Positions 1-9,702 of a stretch of DNA of 64,000 bases are shown in pieces. The notes beneath the pieces were generated by a model. It made no database searches, was not told the origin of the DNA, and saw only the letters and a list, made by a program, of their open reading frames with translations. The stretch comes from Diplosphaera chodatii (Eukaryota > Chlorophyta > Trebouxiophyceae > Prasiolales > Stichococcaceae). The stretch covers positions 124,001 to 188,000 of the forward strand of contig JAALGY010000043.1 in NCBI GenBank assembly GCA_032358165.1, read 5' to 3'. Position numbers and translations under genes: made by a program. Within the stretch, counting starts at the first letter, position 1. Each line of letters starts with the position of its first letter.

Positions 1-1500
1 TGCGGCAGGTCAAGTTGTACGCTGAGCTCAATAAATAAGCTAAGCTTGAGCGCTTGACCACCTATCACAGCCGTATCACTTGCGCCATGTGCAGTCCTTC
101 CAAACAGTGTTGAAAGACTTGAGTGAAATGCAGCATGGCGGCTGATTACACCTGCCGTGAATGCCTCTTTGTCGGCTTGCCACACTATAGGAGCCACAGA
201 TGGTGATTGCAGTTAGCTAGTAATAATCTGTGCAAGTGGGAGTATAGTCCTGATTTGCAGTCAAGTACTTGATAGAAACGAATGTGCAACCACTGTAAGG
301 CTTCATCGCTGCAGCTTTTTCACGCTCGTGCGCGACAGTTGTACATCTGAGTGCTGGCCACCAAAGCAAGGCGCTCACACGCGCAGTCGTTGGGTTGTGC
401 AACTCAGCTGAAAGTACTGATGCCAGCGTGGCGAAATCATCGGATCAGAGACATCATGTCTTCTTCTGCAGAAACCTGCTTGTTGTAGGCCATGTGCAAA
501 CACAACCAAGTGCTAAGCAGCCCGCACCAAGCGCTTCAGCCAGCACTTCAGGAACAGCGGTGGTGCTGCCTGCCGTCCGCCTCCGACTCACTACGGCATC
601 CTGAGGCGTATGAGGTTGGGACATCGCCCAGACTGGGGGCATTATTGGCAACATGCTCCAACTTGGCAACAACATGCAGACTTGCTTCCCGTATCAGGAG
701 CCTGTAGGGCTGCCTTTTGTATCAACACGCCAACACTCCAGTCCTTACCACCTATTCTTAATGTTGAACAAAGCCTTTGTTCAACATGCCTGAGGCAGAC
801 GGAGCTCAAAAGGAACCATTTCTCAGCCCGATGACGAATCTTAAGGTTGCCCGAATTGGTGCATACAGCCGCCACATGACTCTCAGGAACTTTGACATCA
901 GAGGAATCTCCTTTCTATTTCGAAAAGGAGTTTGCATATATCCCAGATCCCTTCCAATTGCTTCCAAAGGACCGATTACTCCGTCTGGTGACTGTCCAGC
1001 TTCATTCATGTCCAGCCGTCATGCACAACATCTGGCTGGTCGCAGGCTTGCACTTGCAGAGCTCTGTACGTCGCGCTACTCGTGCACGCGTACGTGTCGG
1101 TTAACTGCAGCAGCTGCACGCACAGCAACTATTTGGGATGCGCACCACCTGCAGCAGCCGCACCAAAATGGCGGTAGCGATAAGGTGAGGCCATTCTGGT
1201 GACTTTCACGCAACTAAGCTTATTTGTATATCGCTTGCATCCGGTCGCTTAACACGCTGTTATGGTGTGCAGCAACTGCCCAGCGCCAAGTAAATGCTGT
1301 TGCAATATCGCCACAAGCTTTTCACAGAAGCGTGGCAAACTATTACGGCCTATTGGTGTCGCGACGAAGTCTTCCAGTGGTAATTTGCGGCGAGCGCACT
1401 TTGGGACACATGCAACGTGCTCGGCAACCTCAAAACCACTTACCGTTGGGACAATTCTGCCCTGCCTCAGCAACAGTGCAACACAGATGCGACTAGCAAA
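1..1500. other. Upstream region, no gene recognised
   Basis: I see no reading frame here with a recognisable domain. The open frames are short, overlap on both strands and resemble nothing I know. The stretch may hold the 5' UTR or first exon(s) of the FAD monooxygenase that becomes recognisable at about 1505, or the end of an upstream gene outside the window. Confidence 0.4.
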
Positions 1501-1504
1501 TCCT

Positions 1505-3681
1505 GGTGGGTCTCGCGAACACTTGTCATCGGCAGTGGTATTGCTGGACTCATGGCTGCATTTGTGGCCAGCAAAAGCAGCCGGGAAGTTGTCATTCTGG
1601 AATGCGACCCCACGGACCTGTCCCTTCAATCCCTGGGCCCAGCTTCAAACACGGTGCTTCACGAACTGACATGTCATACACAGCCAAGTTCCGACGACGA
1701 CAATTGCGGCATGGACAAGTATCCTGATGCACACATGCGATACAGGTTCCAGGGCAATGTCATGGCAGTGCTAAGAGGCCTGGCGTTGCACAGTTTCCAC
1801 AAGTACATATATTGCTCAAGAAAGGCCTAGAAATTCTGAAAGGCGAGCTTCCTAACTTCGAGGAGGAAATGCTGCTGAGAGGAGCACGGGACGTCAACTT
1901 CCTGAACGAAAGTTCCTGGGTACGCGGTGAATGTATCAGAGTGCCTATGTTGCATACAGACCGCATGAACCAGATGTTGCACGACAGGAAGATGTGAATT
2001 TGCGAGTGTAGTAGCTTGCCTGCAACCCTTGCAGCATCAGAACGGCCATCATTTCCCGCGAACATGGATTCCAGAAGCCTGCGGCCTGTGTGCCTCCAGA
2101 GACCTATACGAAACAGTCATGCGTGAGCAAGTTCTGCAACAGCAGCACATTGACCTGCAACTTGGCACACGAGTTGAAGGAGTGAAGATGGACCCAATAT
2201 CAAAACGACTGACAGGTGCAGATATGATCCTGCTGATATGTGACAGCAATTATCGTTTCCAAATGTCAGCGCGACTAGTGCTTCTCTTCAGGTGTTAGGA
2301 CTAGCAAGGGTGACTTTGAGGCAGACCTTGTCATTGACGCATCAGGAAGCAAGTCGCATATGGTAAAGTGGCTGCAGGATTTTGATTTTCAACCTCCGAC
2401 AATTCAAACAGTACAAGTCGGCCTATCCTATGGGACACGCCTATACTACCACCCTGCGAATTCCATTCAGGTCGGTCGATACATCTCAAATTTCATAACC
2501 ACATAGCCTTCCATTATAGTTTAAACTCCCAGACCCATGTGCGACCATGCACATCTATAATGCGCCCATGAACACATGTGTATTCTGGCAGGCATGGTCT
2601 CCAGCGTAGCATTAGCTAATGGTCGATGCAGTGATATTGTGACCACAGAGCTGATGATTGCTGATCGGCTCATTTCTCACACGCAAAGCTGCACCTGTTG
2701 TAACCGGTGCACATGCAGGATACTGGCTGCAAAATTCTCATTTCCAAATCTGCGGATCGTACGGGCATCGCAATGTTGATTGAAAAAGACTATGTTCAGG
2801 TCAATCTTAGTGGATATGGCTTAGACAAAGGCATCCCTCGAAGTAATGAGGGATATCTGAATTTCGCAAGGTCACTCGGTTCTCCAGATGTATACAATTT
2901 TATATCGAAGCTGGATCCTATCACTGATGTAAAGTGCTTCAAGAGACCCGAGAGTACATGGCGACATTTCGAAGAGGTTGGCTCAAGCCGACATATGTGT
3001 AACTACGTTCATGCACATCTCAACTGATGACGTGCATTGACATTGATTGCAGCATATAAATAGACCTATGATTGGTGGTGCAGGTAGCCCTGCCTGACAA
3101 TCTGGTGTTGATAGGTGAGGCAGTTGCCTCATTCAACCCTGTTTATGGTCAAGGTATGACGGTCTCAATATTGGAAGCTATGGAACTGGAGAAGTGCTTG
3201 CTGGAGTCTCGCACGACGGGGCATCTGTCTGGACTGTCTCAGGTGATGCCCTTTGTAACGTACTCACAAAAGTGCTTGCTCTACATTCCTACTTACAACT
3301 CTGCTGCCACTGTTGACCAGTTTTTCACCTGACTATGCATGCTGTATTTAGAAATTCCATGGTGCCATCCCCAAAATTATCAAGACAGCCTGGGAGCTGT
3401 CGACGATCGAGGACATACCGTGAGCTCAACGGATCTGGCTCCCACATTTGCGTGCTTCACTCGGTGGATAACGAAGCATATGGCGTTCCATGTGAATGTT
3501 TGTTTGTTTGTTTGTTTTTTACAAAGGGCGTTCCATGTGTTGCAGGCGGAATGCACATTTGAACGGTTGCACCGTGAGGGATAATCTTCGCAAAAGCGTT
3601 GCCGATAGTTTTATGGTGGTTGCCAAATGGTACAAGCCGTTGTTCAAATCTTTATATAAAAGTACACATCTGATTGCGTAG
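1505..3681 (+). CDS. FAD-dependent monooxygenase, multi-exon (start and last exon uncertain)
   Basis: Predicted flavin monooxygenase of the FAD_binding_3 / squalene-epoxidase-like superfamily, oxidising an unknown small molecule with NAD(P)H and O2. What is seen, in order: a Rossmann nucleotide-binding start (LVIGSGIAGLMAA) at about 1525-1560; the exon with RPGVAQFPQVHILLKKGLE at about 1773-1840; RDLYETVMREQVL at about 2100; the DLVIDASGSKS segment at about 2325-2350; NLSGYGLDKGIPRSNEGYL with FARSLGSPDVYNF at 2800-2900; RPESTWRHFEE at 2945-2975; and the family's second FAD motif LIGEAVASFNPVYGQGMT at 3108-3160, followed by AIPKIIKTAWELSTIEDIP to 3420. Frames change between these blocks, so several short introns are inferred. 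The true start codon was not found; the first block could begin anywhere after about 1410. The 3' end is ambiguous: either intron 3420-3546 then an exon ending at 3681, or an exon running to 3584. A 32-bp mobile-element remnant lies at 3495-3526. Confidence 0.75.
3482..3539 (-). mobile_element. Ultra-short (CAAA)n-tailed element insertion with 13-bp TSD
   Basis: The 13 bases ggcgttccatgtg occur at 3482-3494 and again at 3527-3539. Between them are 32 bp: a (TTTG)n run and ttttttacaaag, which is the reverse complement of the 3' end of the (CAAA)n-tailed element found complete at 15869-16522. This is therefore a 5'-truncated copy of that element, keeping about 12 nt of body plus tail. Insert plus duplicated target is 45 bp, a multiple of three. 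It lies in either the last coding exon or the last intron of the FAD monooxygenase gene. Confidence 0.85.
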
Positions 3682-3736
3682 ATGCCAAGGCATCTGTCCT
3701 AGTGATGTGTTCAAAACATCCACTCAATGTCAAATG

Positions 3737-3766
3737 TCAATGTCAATGTCATGACATTGACATTGA
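3737..3766. repeat. 30-bp perfect palindrome at the left edge of the retroelement nest
   Basis: Positions 3737-3751 and 3752-3766 are exact reverse complements, made of AATGTC units. AATGTC is the LINE tail repeat, so this looks like a plus-strand LINE tail abutting the minus-strand tail of LINE-A, tail to tail. It marks the left boundary of the 32-kb nest. Confidence 0.75.
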
Positions 3767-5500
3767 TTACATACTGGTGGTGGGCCATTTTGGCCTAGCC
3801 ACAGGCTCTGGCGGAAAAACCCAGAGCAACATGCACAACGAGTCGTGTACGAAACCGTTCACTCCCCGCTGACAGAATGGTTCCACTCAATCCCGGTTGG
3901 ATGCACACCCCTCCAACTCTGCACATTGATTGTGACAACCCCGCAAAAAGGCTGCCAGTTGCCCGGCATCCTGCTGCATAAAGCCTGCCACTGATGTGAT
4001 GTTGCTGTCCTCAAACAGCTCCGAATGCTGCACCCTCTGATCCACTAGGGCTGGACACCCCCAGACCATATGCGCCTCATCATCCACCACGCCGCAGCTA
4101 CACCGCTGACACAGCCGCTCTGCCCGCGGCAGCCGCTGCCACCTCCCTGTCTCCACCCCCAGCATGTGACTGCCCATGCGAAACTGTGCTAACCGCCGAC
4201 GACCGGTCTTGGAGGCGACTGCCTGCAAGTAGCCGGCCAACTGGTAGTTGTCACCGTTCACAGGGCCCCTGACTCCCAGCCACTCACGCACTTTGCGCAA
4301 GTCGCTGCCATTCACAGCATCGAAGGTGCGGCGTTGCAGGTGTGCAGTGACAACAGATGTGTCAATGCGCTGCGGCACGCCGTCAACGATGGGTGACATG
4401 AAGTGCAGGAACGAACACACCTGGGCAGCCCAGCATGCTGAGCTGCTGGTGCTGCGCCCCGGCCGGCTGGCCAGAGCACAGTTCTCCAGGAATGCCTGCT
4501 TGGTGAGGCGGGTGTCCGGCATTGCGACCAGCCGGTTCCAGAACCGGCAGATGGCCAGCGTTGCCGTGTGCGCCACTGGGAACCGCCCAAGCTCCCCCAA
4601 CACCGCCACGTTGGGAGTGCCTGTGCGCACGCCAAGAACAGACCGAAGGAACTTCCGATGAACAAGCTCACAAGTATCCATGCCAGTACCACATAACGCC
4701 CCAGGTCCCCATGTTTCAACACCGTATAGCATAACAGGACGCACTAGTGCATCAAACAAATGCAGCTGCAGTGCTGGGTCATGCAGGCTCAGGTCATGGC
4801 AACGATGCTGCAATGCAAGTGCGGCGCGCTGGGCGGAGGCCGCTCTGCCGATGCTAGCGGCAGCAAAAGAACTACGAGTAGAGACATCAACCCCCAGATA
4901 GGTAAACGAGTCCAGCACTTCGATGGGAGCATGCATGTAGGTGAGAACCGGTGGTGCAGCAGCCTGGGCTGCATACACCACGACCTTTGTCTTCTTCACG
5001 TTGACGGTGAGGCGCCAGCGCTTGCAGTACGACTCCAGCAGGTCGAGCTGCGCCTGCAGGCCGCGTACGGACGTGGACACCAGGTCCAGGTCATCTGCAT
5101 AGAAGAGGGCAGGTGCCTGCACACCACACAGGGTGGGCAGGTCCAGGTCCCCGCCAGCGGCCTCCAGCTCCGCTTGGAAATCGTCAATGTAAATCCCGAA
5201 AAGGGTTGGAGATAGTGGACATCCCTGCTTAACACCCAAAGTGCTCTGGAATGTATCGGACATTCCCCCCTCAAACTGCAATGCCATTGGCACATCAGCA
5301 TACAGTGCCTGCACCCCCCTCAGAAACTCCCCATGCACCCCAATCCGCTGCAGCTTCTCCCAAAGCAAATCACGAGGTACAGTATCGTATGCCTTCTTGA
5401 AATCGACAAAGCAAGAGTACAGAGGCTGCTTATCTGCCTTGGCCTTCTCGATGAGGGTGCGAACGACGAAGGTTTGATCGGTGGTGCGGTGGTCCTTGCG

Positions 5501-7512
5501 TTATGCTATATGGTGTCGAAACATGGGGACCTGGGGCGTTATGTGGTACTGGCATGGATACTTGTGAGCTTGTCCATCGGAAGTTCCTTCGGTCTGTTCT
5601 TGGCGTGCGCACAGGCACTCCCAACGTGGCGGTGTTGGGGGAGCTTGGGCGGTTCCCAGTGGCGCACACGGCAACGCTGGCCATCTGCCGGTTCTGGAAC
5701 CGGCTGGTCGCAATCCCGGACACCCGCCTCACCAAGCAGGCATTCCTGGAGAACTGTGCTCTGGCCACACGGCCGGGGCGCAGCACCAGCAGCTCAGCAT
5801 GCTGGGCTGCCCAGGTGTGTTCGTTCCTGCACTTCATGTCACCCATCGTTGACGGCGTGCCGCAGCGCATTGACACATCTGTTGTCACTGCACACCTGCA
5901 GCGCCGCACCTTCGATGCTGTGAATGGCAGCGACTTGCGCAAAGTGCGTGAGTGGCTGGGAGTCAGGGGCCCTGTGAACAGTGACAACTACCAGATGGCC
6001 GGCTACTTGCAGGCAGTCGCCTCCAAGACCGGTCGTCGGCGGTTAGCACAGTTTCGCATGGGCAGTCACATGCTGGGGGTGGAAACAGGGAGGTGGCAGC
6101 GGCTGCCGCGGGCAGAGCGGCTGTGTCAGCGGTGTAACTGCGGCGTGGTGGATGATGAGGCGCATATGGTCTGGGGGTGTCCAGCCCTAGTAGATCAGAG
6201 GGTGCAGCATTCGGAGCTGTTTGAGGACAGCAACATCACATCAGTGGCGGACTTTATGCAGCAGGATGCCGGGCAACTGGCAGCCTTTTTGCGGGGTTGT
6301 CATGATCAATGTGCAGAGTTGGAGGGGTGTGCATCCAACCCAGCATTGCAGCTGCATTTGTTTGATGCACTAGTACGTCCTGTTATGCTATATGGTGTCG
6401 AAACATGGGGACCTGGGGCGTTATGTGGTACTGGCATGGATACTTGTGAGCTTGTCCATCGGAAGTTCCTTCGGTCTGTTCTTGGCGTGCGCACAGGCAC
6501 TCCCAACGTGGCGGTGTTGGGGGAGCTTGGGCGGTTCCCAGTGGCGCACACGGCAACGCTGGCCATCTGCCGGTTCTGGAACCGGCTGGTCGCAATCCCG
6601 GACACCCGCCTCACCAAGCAGGCATTCCTGGAGAACTGTGCTCTGGCCACACGGCCGGGGCGCAGCACCAGCAGCTCAGCATGCTGGGCTGCCCAGGTGT
6701 GTTCGTTCCTGCACTTCATGTCACCCATCGTTGACGGCGTGCCGCAGCGCATTGACACATCTGTTGTCACTGCACACCTGCAGCGCCGCACCTTCGATGC
6801 TGTGAATGGCAGCGACTTGCGCAAAGTGCGTGAGTGGCTGGGAGTCAGGGGCCCTGTGAACAGTGACAACTACCAGATGGCCGGCTACTTGCAGGCAGTC
6901 GCCTCCAAGACCGGTCGTCGGCGGTTAGCACAGTTTCGCATGGGCAGTCACATGCTGGGGGTGGAAACAGGGAGGTGGCAGCGGCTGCCGCGGGCAGAGC
7001 GGCTGTGTCAGCGGTGTAACTGCGGCGTGGTGGATGATGAGGCGCATATGGTCTGGGGGTGTCCAGCCCTAGTAGATCAGAGGGTGCAGCATTCGGAGCT
7101 GTTTGAGGACAGCAACATCACATCAGTGGCGGACTTTATGCAGCAGGATGCCGGGCAACTGGCAGCCTTTTTGCGGGGTTGTCATGATCAATGTGCAGAG
7201 TTGGAGGGGTGTGCATCCAACCGGGATTGAGTGGAACCATTCTGTCAGCGGGGAGTGAACGGTTTCGTACACGACTCGTTGTGCATGTTGCTCTGGGTTT
7301 TTCCGCCAGAGCCTGTGGCTAGGCCAAAATGGCCCACCACCAGTATGTAATCAATGTCAATGTCAATGTCAACCGGGATTGAGTGGAACCATTCTGTCAG
7401 CGGGGAGTGAACGGTTTCGTACACGACTCGTTGTGCATGTTGCTCTGGGTTTTTCCGCCAGAGCCTGTGGCTAGGCCAAAATGGCCCACCACCAGTATGT
7501 AATCAATGTCAA
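5501..7512 (+). mobile_element. LINE-B: 5'-truncated LINE nested in LINE-A, with internal and 3'-end duplications
   Basis: Inserted between 5500 and 7513 with a 4-bp TSD (tgcg). The insertion cuts LINE-A within ggtccttgcg|gaagcccgcc, as shown by intact copies. LINE-B starts inside the region encoding PVMLYGVETWG. An 882-bp segment is present twice in tandem (from about 5501 and about 6383), and the 3' end (from about 7219) is repeated at 7371-7512. It belongs to the sub-lineage with IPDTR, NSDNYQM, NCGVV and SVADFMQQ, whereas its host LINE-A belongs to the MPDTR, NGDNYQL, SCGVV, SVAGFMQQ sub-lineage. Confidence 0.9.
5503..7230 (+). CDS. LINE-B ORF2 C-terminal domain, tandemly duplicated and still open
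   Basis: A 575-codon frame starting at the internal Met of VMLYGVETWG. The ORF2 C-terminal domain, including the zinc knuckle CQRCNCGVVDDEAHMVWGC, occurs twice, offset by 294 codons, with identical translations. The units join in frame at GCASN|PALQLHLFD. It has no reverse transcriptase core, so it cannot act alone. The perfect identity means a very recent duplication or an assembly artefact. Confidence 0.75.
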   Translation: MLYGVETWGPGALCGTGMDTCELVHRKFLRSVLGVRTGTPNVAVLGELGRFPVAHTATLAICRFWNRLVAIPDTRLTKQAFLENCALATRPGRSTSSSACWAAQVCSFLHFMSPIVDGVPQRIDTSVVTAHLQRRTFDAVNGSDLRKVREWLGVRGPVNSDNYQMAGYLQAVASKTGRRRLAQFRMGSHMLGVETGRWQRLPRAERLCQRCNCGVVDDEAHMVWGCPALVDQRVQHSELFEDSNITSVADFMQQDAGQLAAFLRGCHDQCAELEGCASNPALQLHLFDALVRPVMLYGVETWGPGALCGTGMDTCELVHRKFLRSVLGVRTGTPNVAVLGELGRFPVAHTATLAICRFWNRLVAIPDTRLTKQAFLENCALATRPGRSTSSSACWAAQVCSFLHFMSPIVDGVPQRIDTSVVTAHLQRRTFDAVNGSDLRKVREWLGVRGPVNSDNYQMAGYLQAVASKTGRRRLAQFRMGSHMLGVETGRWQRLPRAERLCQRCNCGVVDDEAHMVWGCPALVDQRVQHSELFEDSNITSVADFMQQDAGQLAAFLRGCHDQCAELEGCASNRD

Positions 7513-8747
7513 TGCGGAAGCCCGCCTGTCCGCGTGCGCGCAGCTGGTGCTGCTCGGTCCACCTCATAAGCTTTTCGTTAAGCATGCTAGCATATAGTTT
7601 TGCCAACAGAGACCCAACAGCAATGCCACGGTAATTACCCGGATCAGATGTATCGCCCCCCTTATGAATTGGCGTGATGCCGCACAATGCCCAGCTCCTT
7701 GGCAGCGCTGCAACTCGTTGACACGAGTTAAAAATACATGCAAGACAGGGTGCAAGCTGCGCCGCTGCAACAGATAAAGCATCCAATTTGAGCAACCCCA
7801 CCGTTGCTTTGCCTCCGCGCAGGGCTCCTATAGCCTCTTGCACGGCGCCGGCTGTGAAGGGCGAGTTCAGCTCGCTCCCGTCGGCAAAAGGTGGCGCAGC
7901 ACCACTACCCGAGGTACCTGCAGTGCTTGATGGAAGTGTGGGGGCATCCAGTAGTTTACGGAAGGACTCGAGCATCACATCATCTGCTATGGGACAGGAC
8001 CGCTTCTTAGCAGGTTTGAACTTCTGCCAAAACCTTTTGGAGTTGGTAGAACGAGCCATTTCAGTGAGAGAAAGAGCCTGACTGCGGGTCCACTGGCGCT
8101 GTGTGCGGCGTAGCAGGTGCTGGTACTGCTGGCGCAGTGCGCGAGCAGCAGCTGACTGCGGGTCGCGACGCGCGGCTTGCCGCGCTGCGCGGCGCCCGCG
8201 GGCCAGTTCAGCGTCCCACCAGCGGGGCACAGCGTTGCGGTCACGCCCCCGCCCCTTGGCGGCCGGCGCTGTTGCAGCCACCTCAGCCTGCGTGGTCTCG
8301 ATAAACTGGTCGAACTGCATGCCCACAGCATGCATGTCATCAGGTACCTGGGCGGCGTCAGCTGCCGTTGCGATGTCGACCAGTTGGGCTGCTGCATCAA
8401 GCTGCTGCAGGCGCTGCTGCCACACTCCCAGCTGCGCTGCGCTGAGGCGCAGGGGCTGCTGGGTTGTGGGCTGCTGCGGTTGCTGCTGCTGATGGCGGCG
8501 GCGCTGGCGACGTGGGAGCGGCTGCTGGGCGGCGGTGGTCCTCTTGATGAGCAAGTGCAAGGCTGCGTGGTCCGACTCGGGAGCAGGGAGTACTGTTAGG
8601 GATTGAATCAGCGGGAATGCATCAGCACTTGCAAGCACATAGTCGATCAGGCTGCTGCCCACCTGACTGTGGCTAACAAATGTGACCTGTCCCCCCTCAT
8701 CTCCTGGGACACGACCGTTAGCAATCCTGAGGGATGTTTCAACACAC

Positions 8748-9031
8748 GGAATGGAATGGATAGCGGTAAGGGAAGTGCAAATAGCGATGGAAAAGGACCT
8801 TTGACCGGAAGGCTGTTTGTGTATTGCGTTTTTCAACGACTTATATACACAAACCATGGAGGGCAGATTGCCGAAGCAACCACTTGCATAGGGTGGGGTG
8901 GGTTGGTCCCACACGGAACTAGACCCGAAACTTCCGCCACCGCCAGGGATCGAACCCGGTCCCTGAACGGTGTCCAATGAATGGATACACCGCTGACACA
9001 GCCGCTCTGCCCGCGGCAGCCGCTGCCACAC
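8748..9031 (-). mobile_element. SINE-1 copy plus 41 bp of transduced LINE sequence, in LINE-A
   Basis: The SINE occupies 8748-8985 on the minus strand; its B-box-like core GGTTCGATCCC is near 8947-8957. Beyond the SINE 5' end lie 41 bp (8986-9026) that match the LINE ORF2 segment encoding QRLPRAERLCQRC, read in the same direction. TSD cacac flanks the whole unit at 8743-8747 and 9027-9031. The uninterrupted LINE-A-type sequence is seen at 34110-34125. The SINE/LINE junction is nearly the same as at 24604. Confidence 0.85.
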
Positions 9032-9702
9032 ATGTCAAGCAGAGCCCTGCCCCACTTGTTGGGCCGCTCCCTGCTGTCGCGGCTGTGCCGCTGTGACTGC
9101 ACAGGAGGGGCAGTGGAGGGCAGGAACTCTTCTGTGACAGGGTGATCGACAGATCCCGGAAAGTCCGGGCAGGTGCTGGTGCGTGCATTCAGGTCTCCAA
9201 CAACAAACACATGCCCCATGCGGCAGGTGGCGCTCACCTCCTCACGTAACGCCTCCCAGACCGCAGGGCCCTTGCCATCAAATGATGGGCTGCCCTCTGG
9301 TGGAATGTAACATGCGAACATGTATGCATCCTCCTCCTGTCCAATGGTCTTGTCGAACCTCAAAAGAGCGTAGCAGTTTTGGGGTCCAGTCGACAAGTGT
9401 GTTACCATTGGTGCCAGCTTGTCGGCGACGTAGACAGCAATGCCGCCACGTGCGCCGCCACGCTGCTGACGCCGGCTGCGCGGCAGGTGCAGGACGGACG
9501 TGAAGCCGTCCAGCTCCGGCGCATCGCTCCCCTCACGCGCCCACGTCTCGCTGAATGCCAGTACATCGAAGTCAGCCGCCTTGATGACCTGCGAAAGAGC
9601 AGATGCATCTCTGGACAGCCAGCCCTGGACGTTCAGGCTCAGCACAGACAGGGCACTGTTAGGGGACCGGATTGCGCCGGGCGCAGCCCGGCCCCAACAC
9701 CC

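Larger units (their letters stand above)
3887..9645 (-). pseudogene. LINE-A ORF2: endonuclease / reverse transcriptase, split by insertions
   Basis: Encoded in three blocks (9645-9027, 8747-7513, 5500-3887). The APE endonuclease begins LSLNVQGW; its catalytic-type motifs are AFSETW, VFVVGDLNAR, SSLIDYVLAS (cut by the SINE complex upstream of it) and ESDHAAL. A basic Gln-rich linker precedes the reverse transcriptase: NYRGIAVGSLLAKLY, then, after LINE-B, FVDFKKAYDTVPRDLLWEKL, GVKQGCPLSPTLFGIYIDDF and the active site LFYADDLDLVS. The C-terminal domain has WGPGALCGTGMDTCELVHRK and a zf-RVT-like knuckle CQRC-x9-H-x4-C near 4080-4110, ending at the stop 3887-3889. No RNase H domain is visible. Each block is open, so the ORF would probably be intact without the insertions. 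By family function it nicks the target and copies the RNA (target-primed reverse transcription). Confidence 0.85.

Noticed and set aside
777..1202. A gene upstream of the FAD monooxygenase
   Set aside because: Overlapping short frames on both strands, no recognised domain, no splice pattern linking them convincingly.
4248..4661. Open frames antisense to the LINE ORF2 (SPFTGPLTPSHSRTL and similar)
   Set aside because: They recur opposite every LINE copy and are shadows of the GC-rich sense frame; they end at arbitrary points and have no domain.
3746..7512. Twin-priming inversion of one LINE
   Set aside because: The minus and plus parts both carry their own 3' UTR and tail, and LINE-A resumes after 7512 with a 4-bp TSD; it is a nested insertion, not an inversion.
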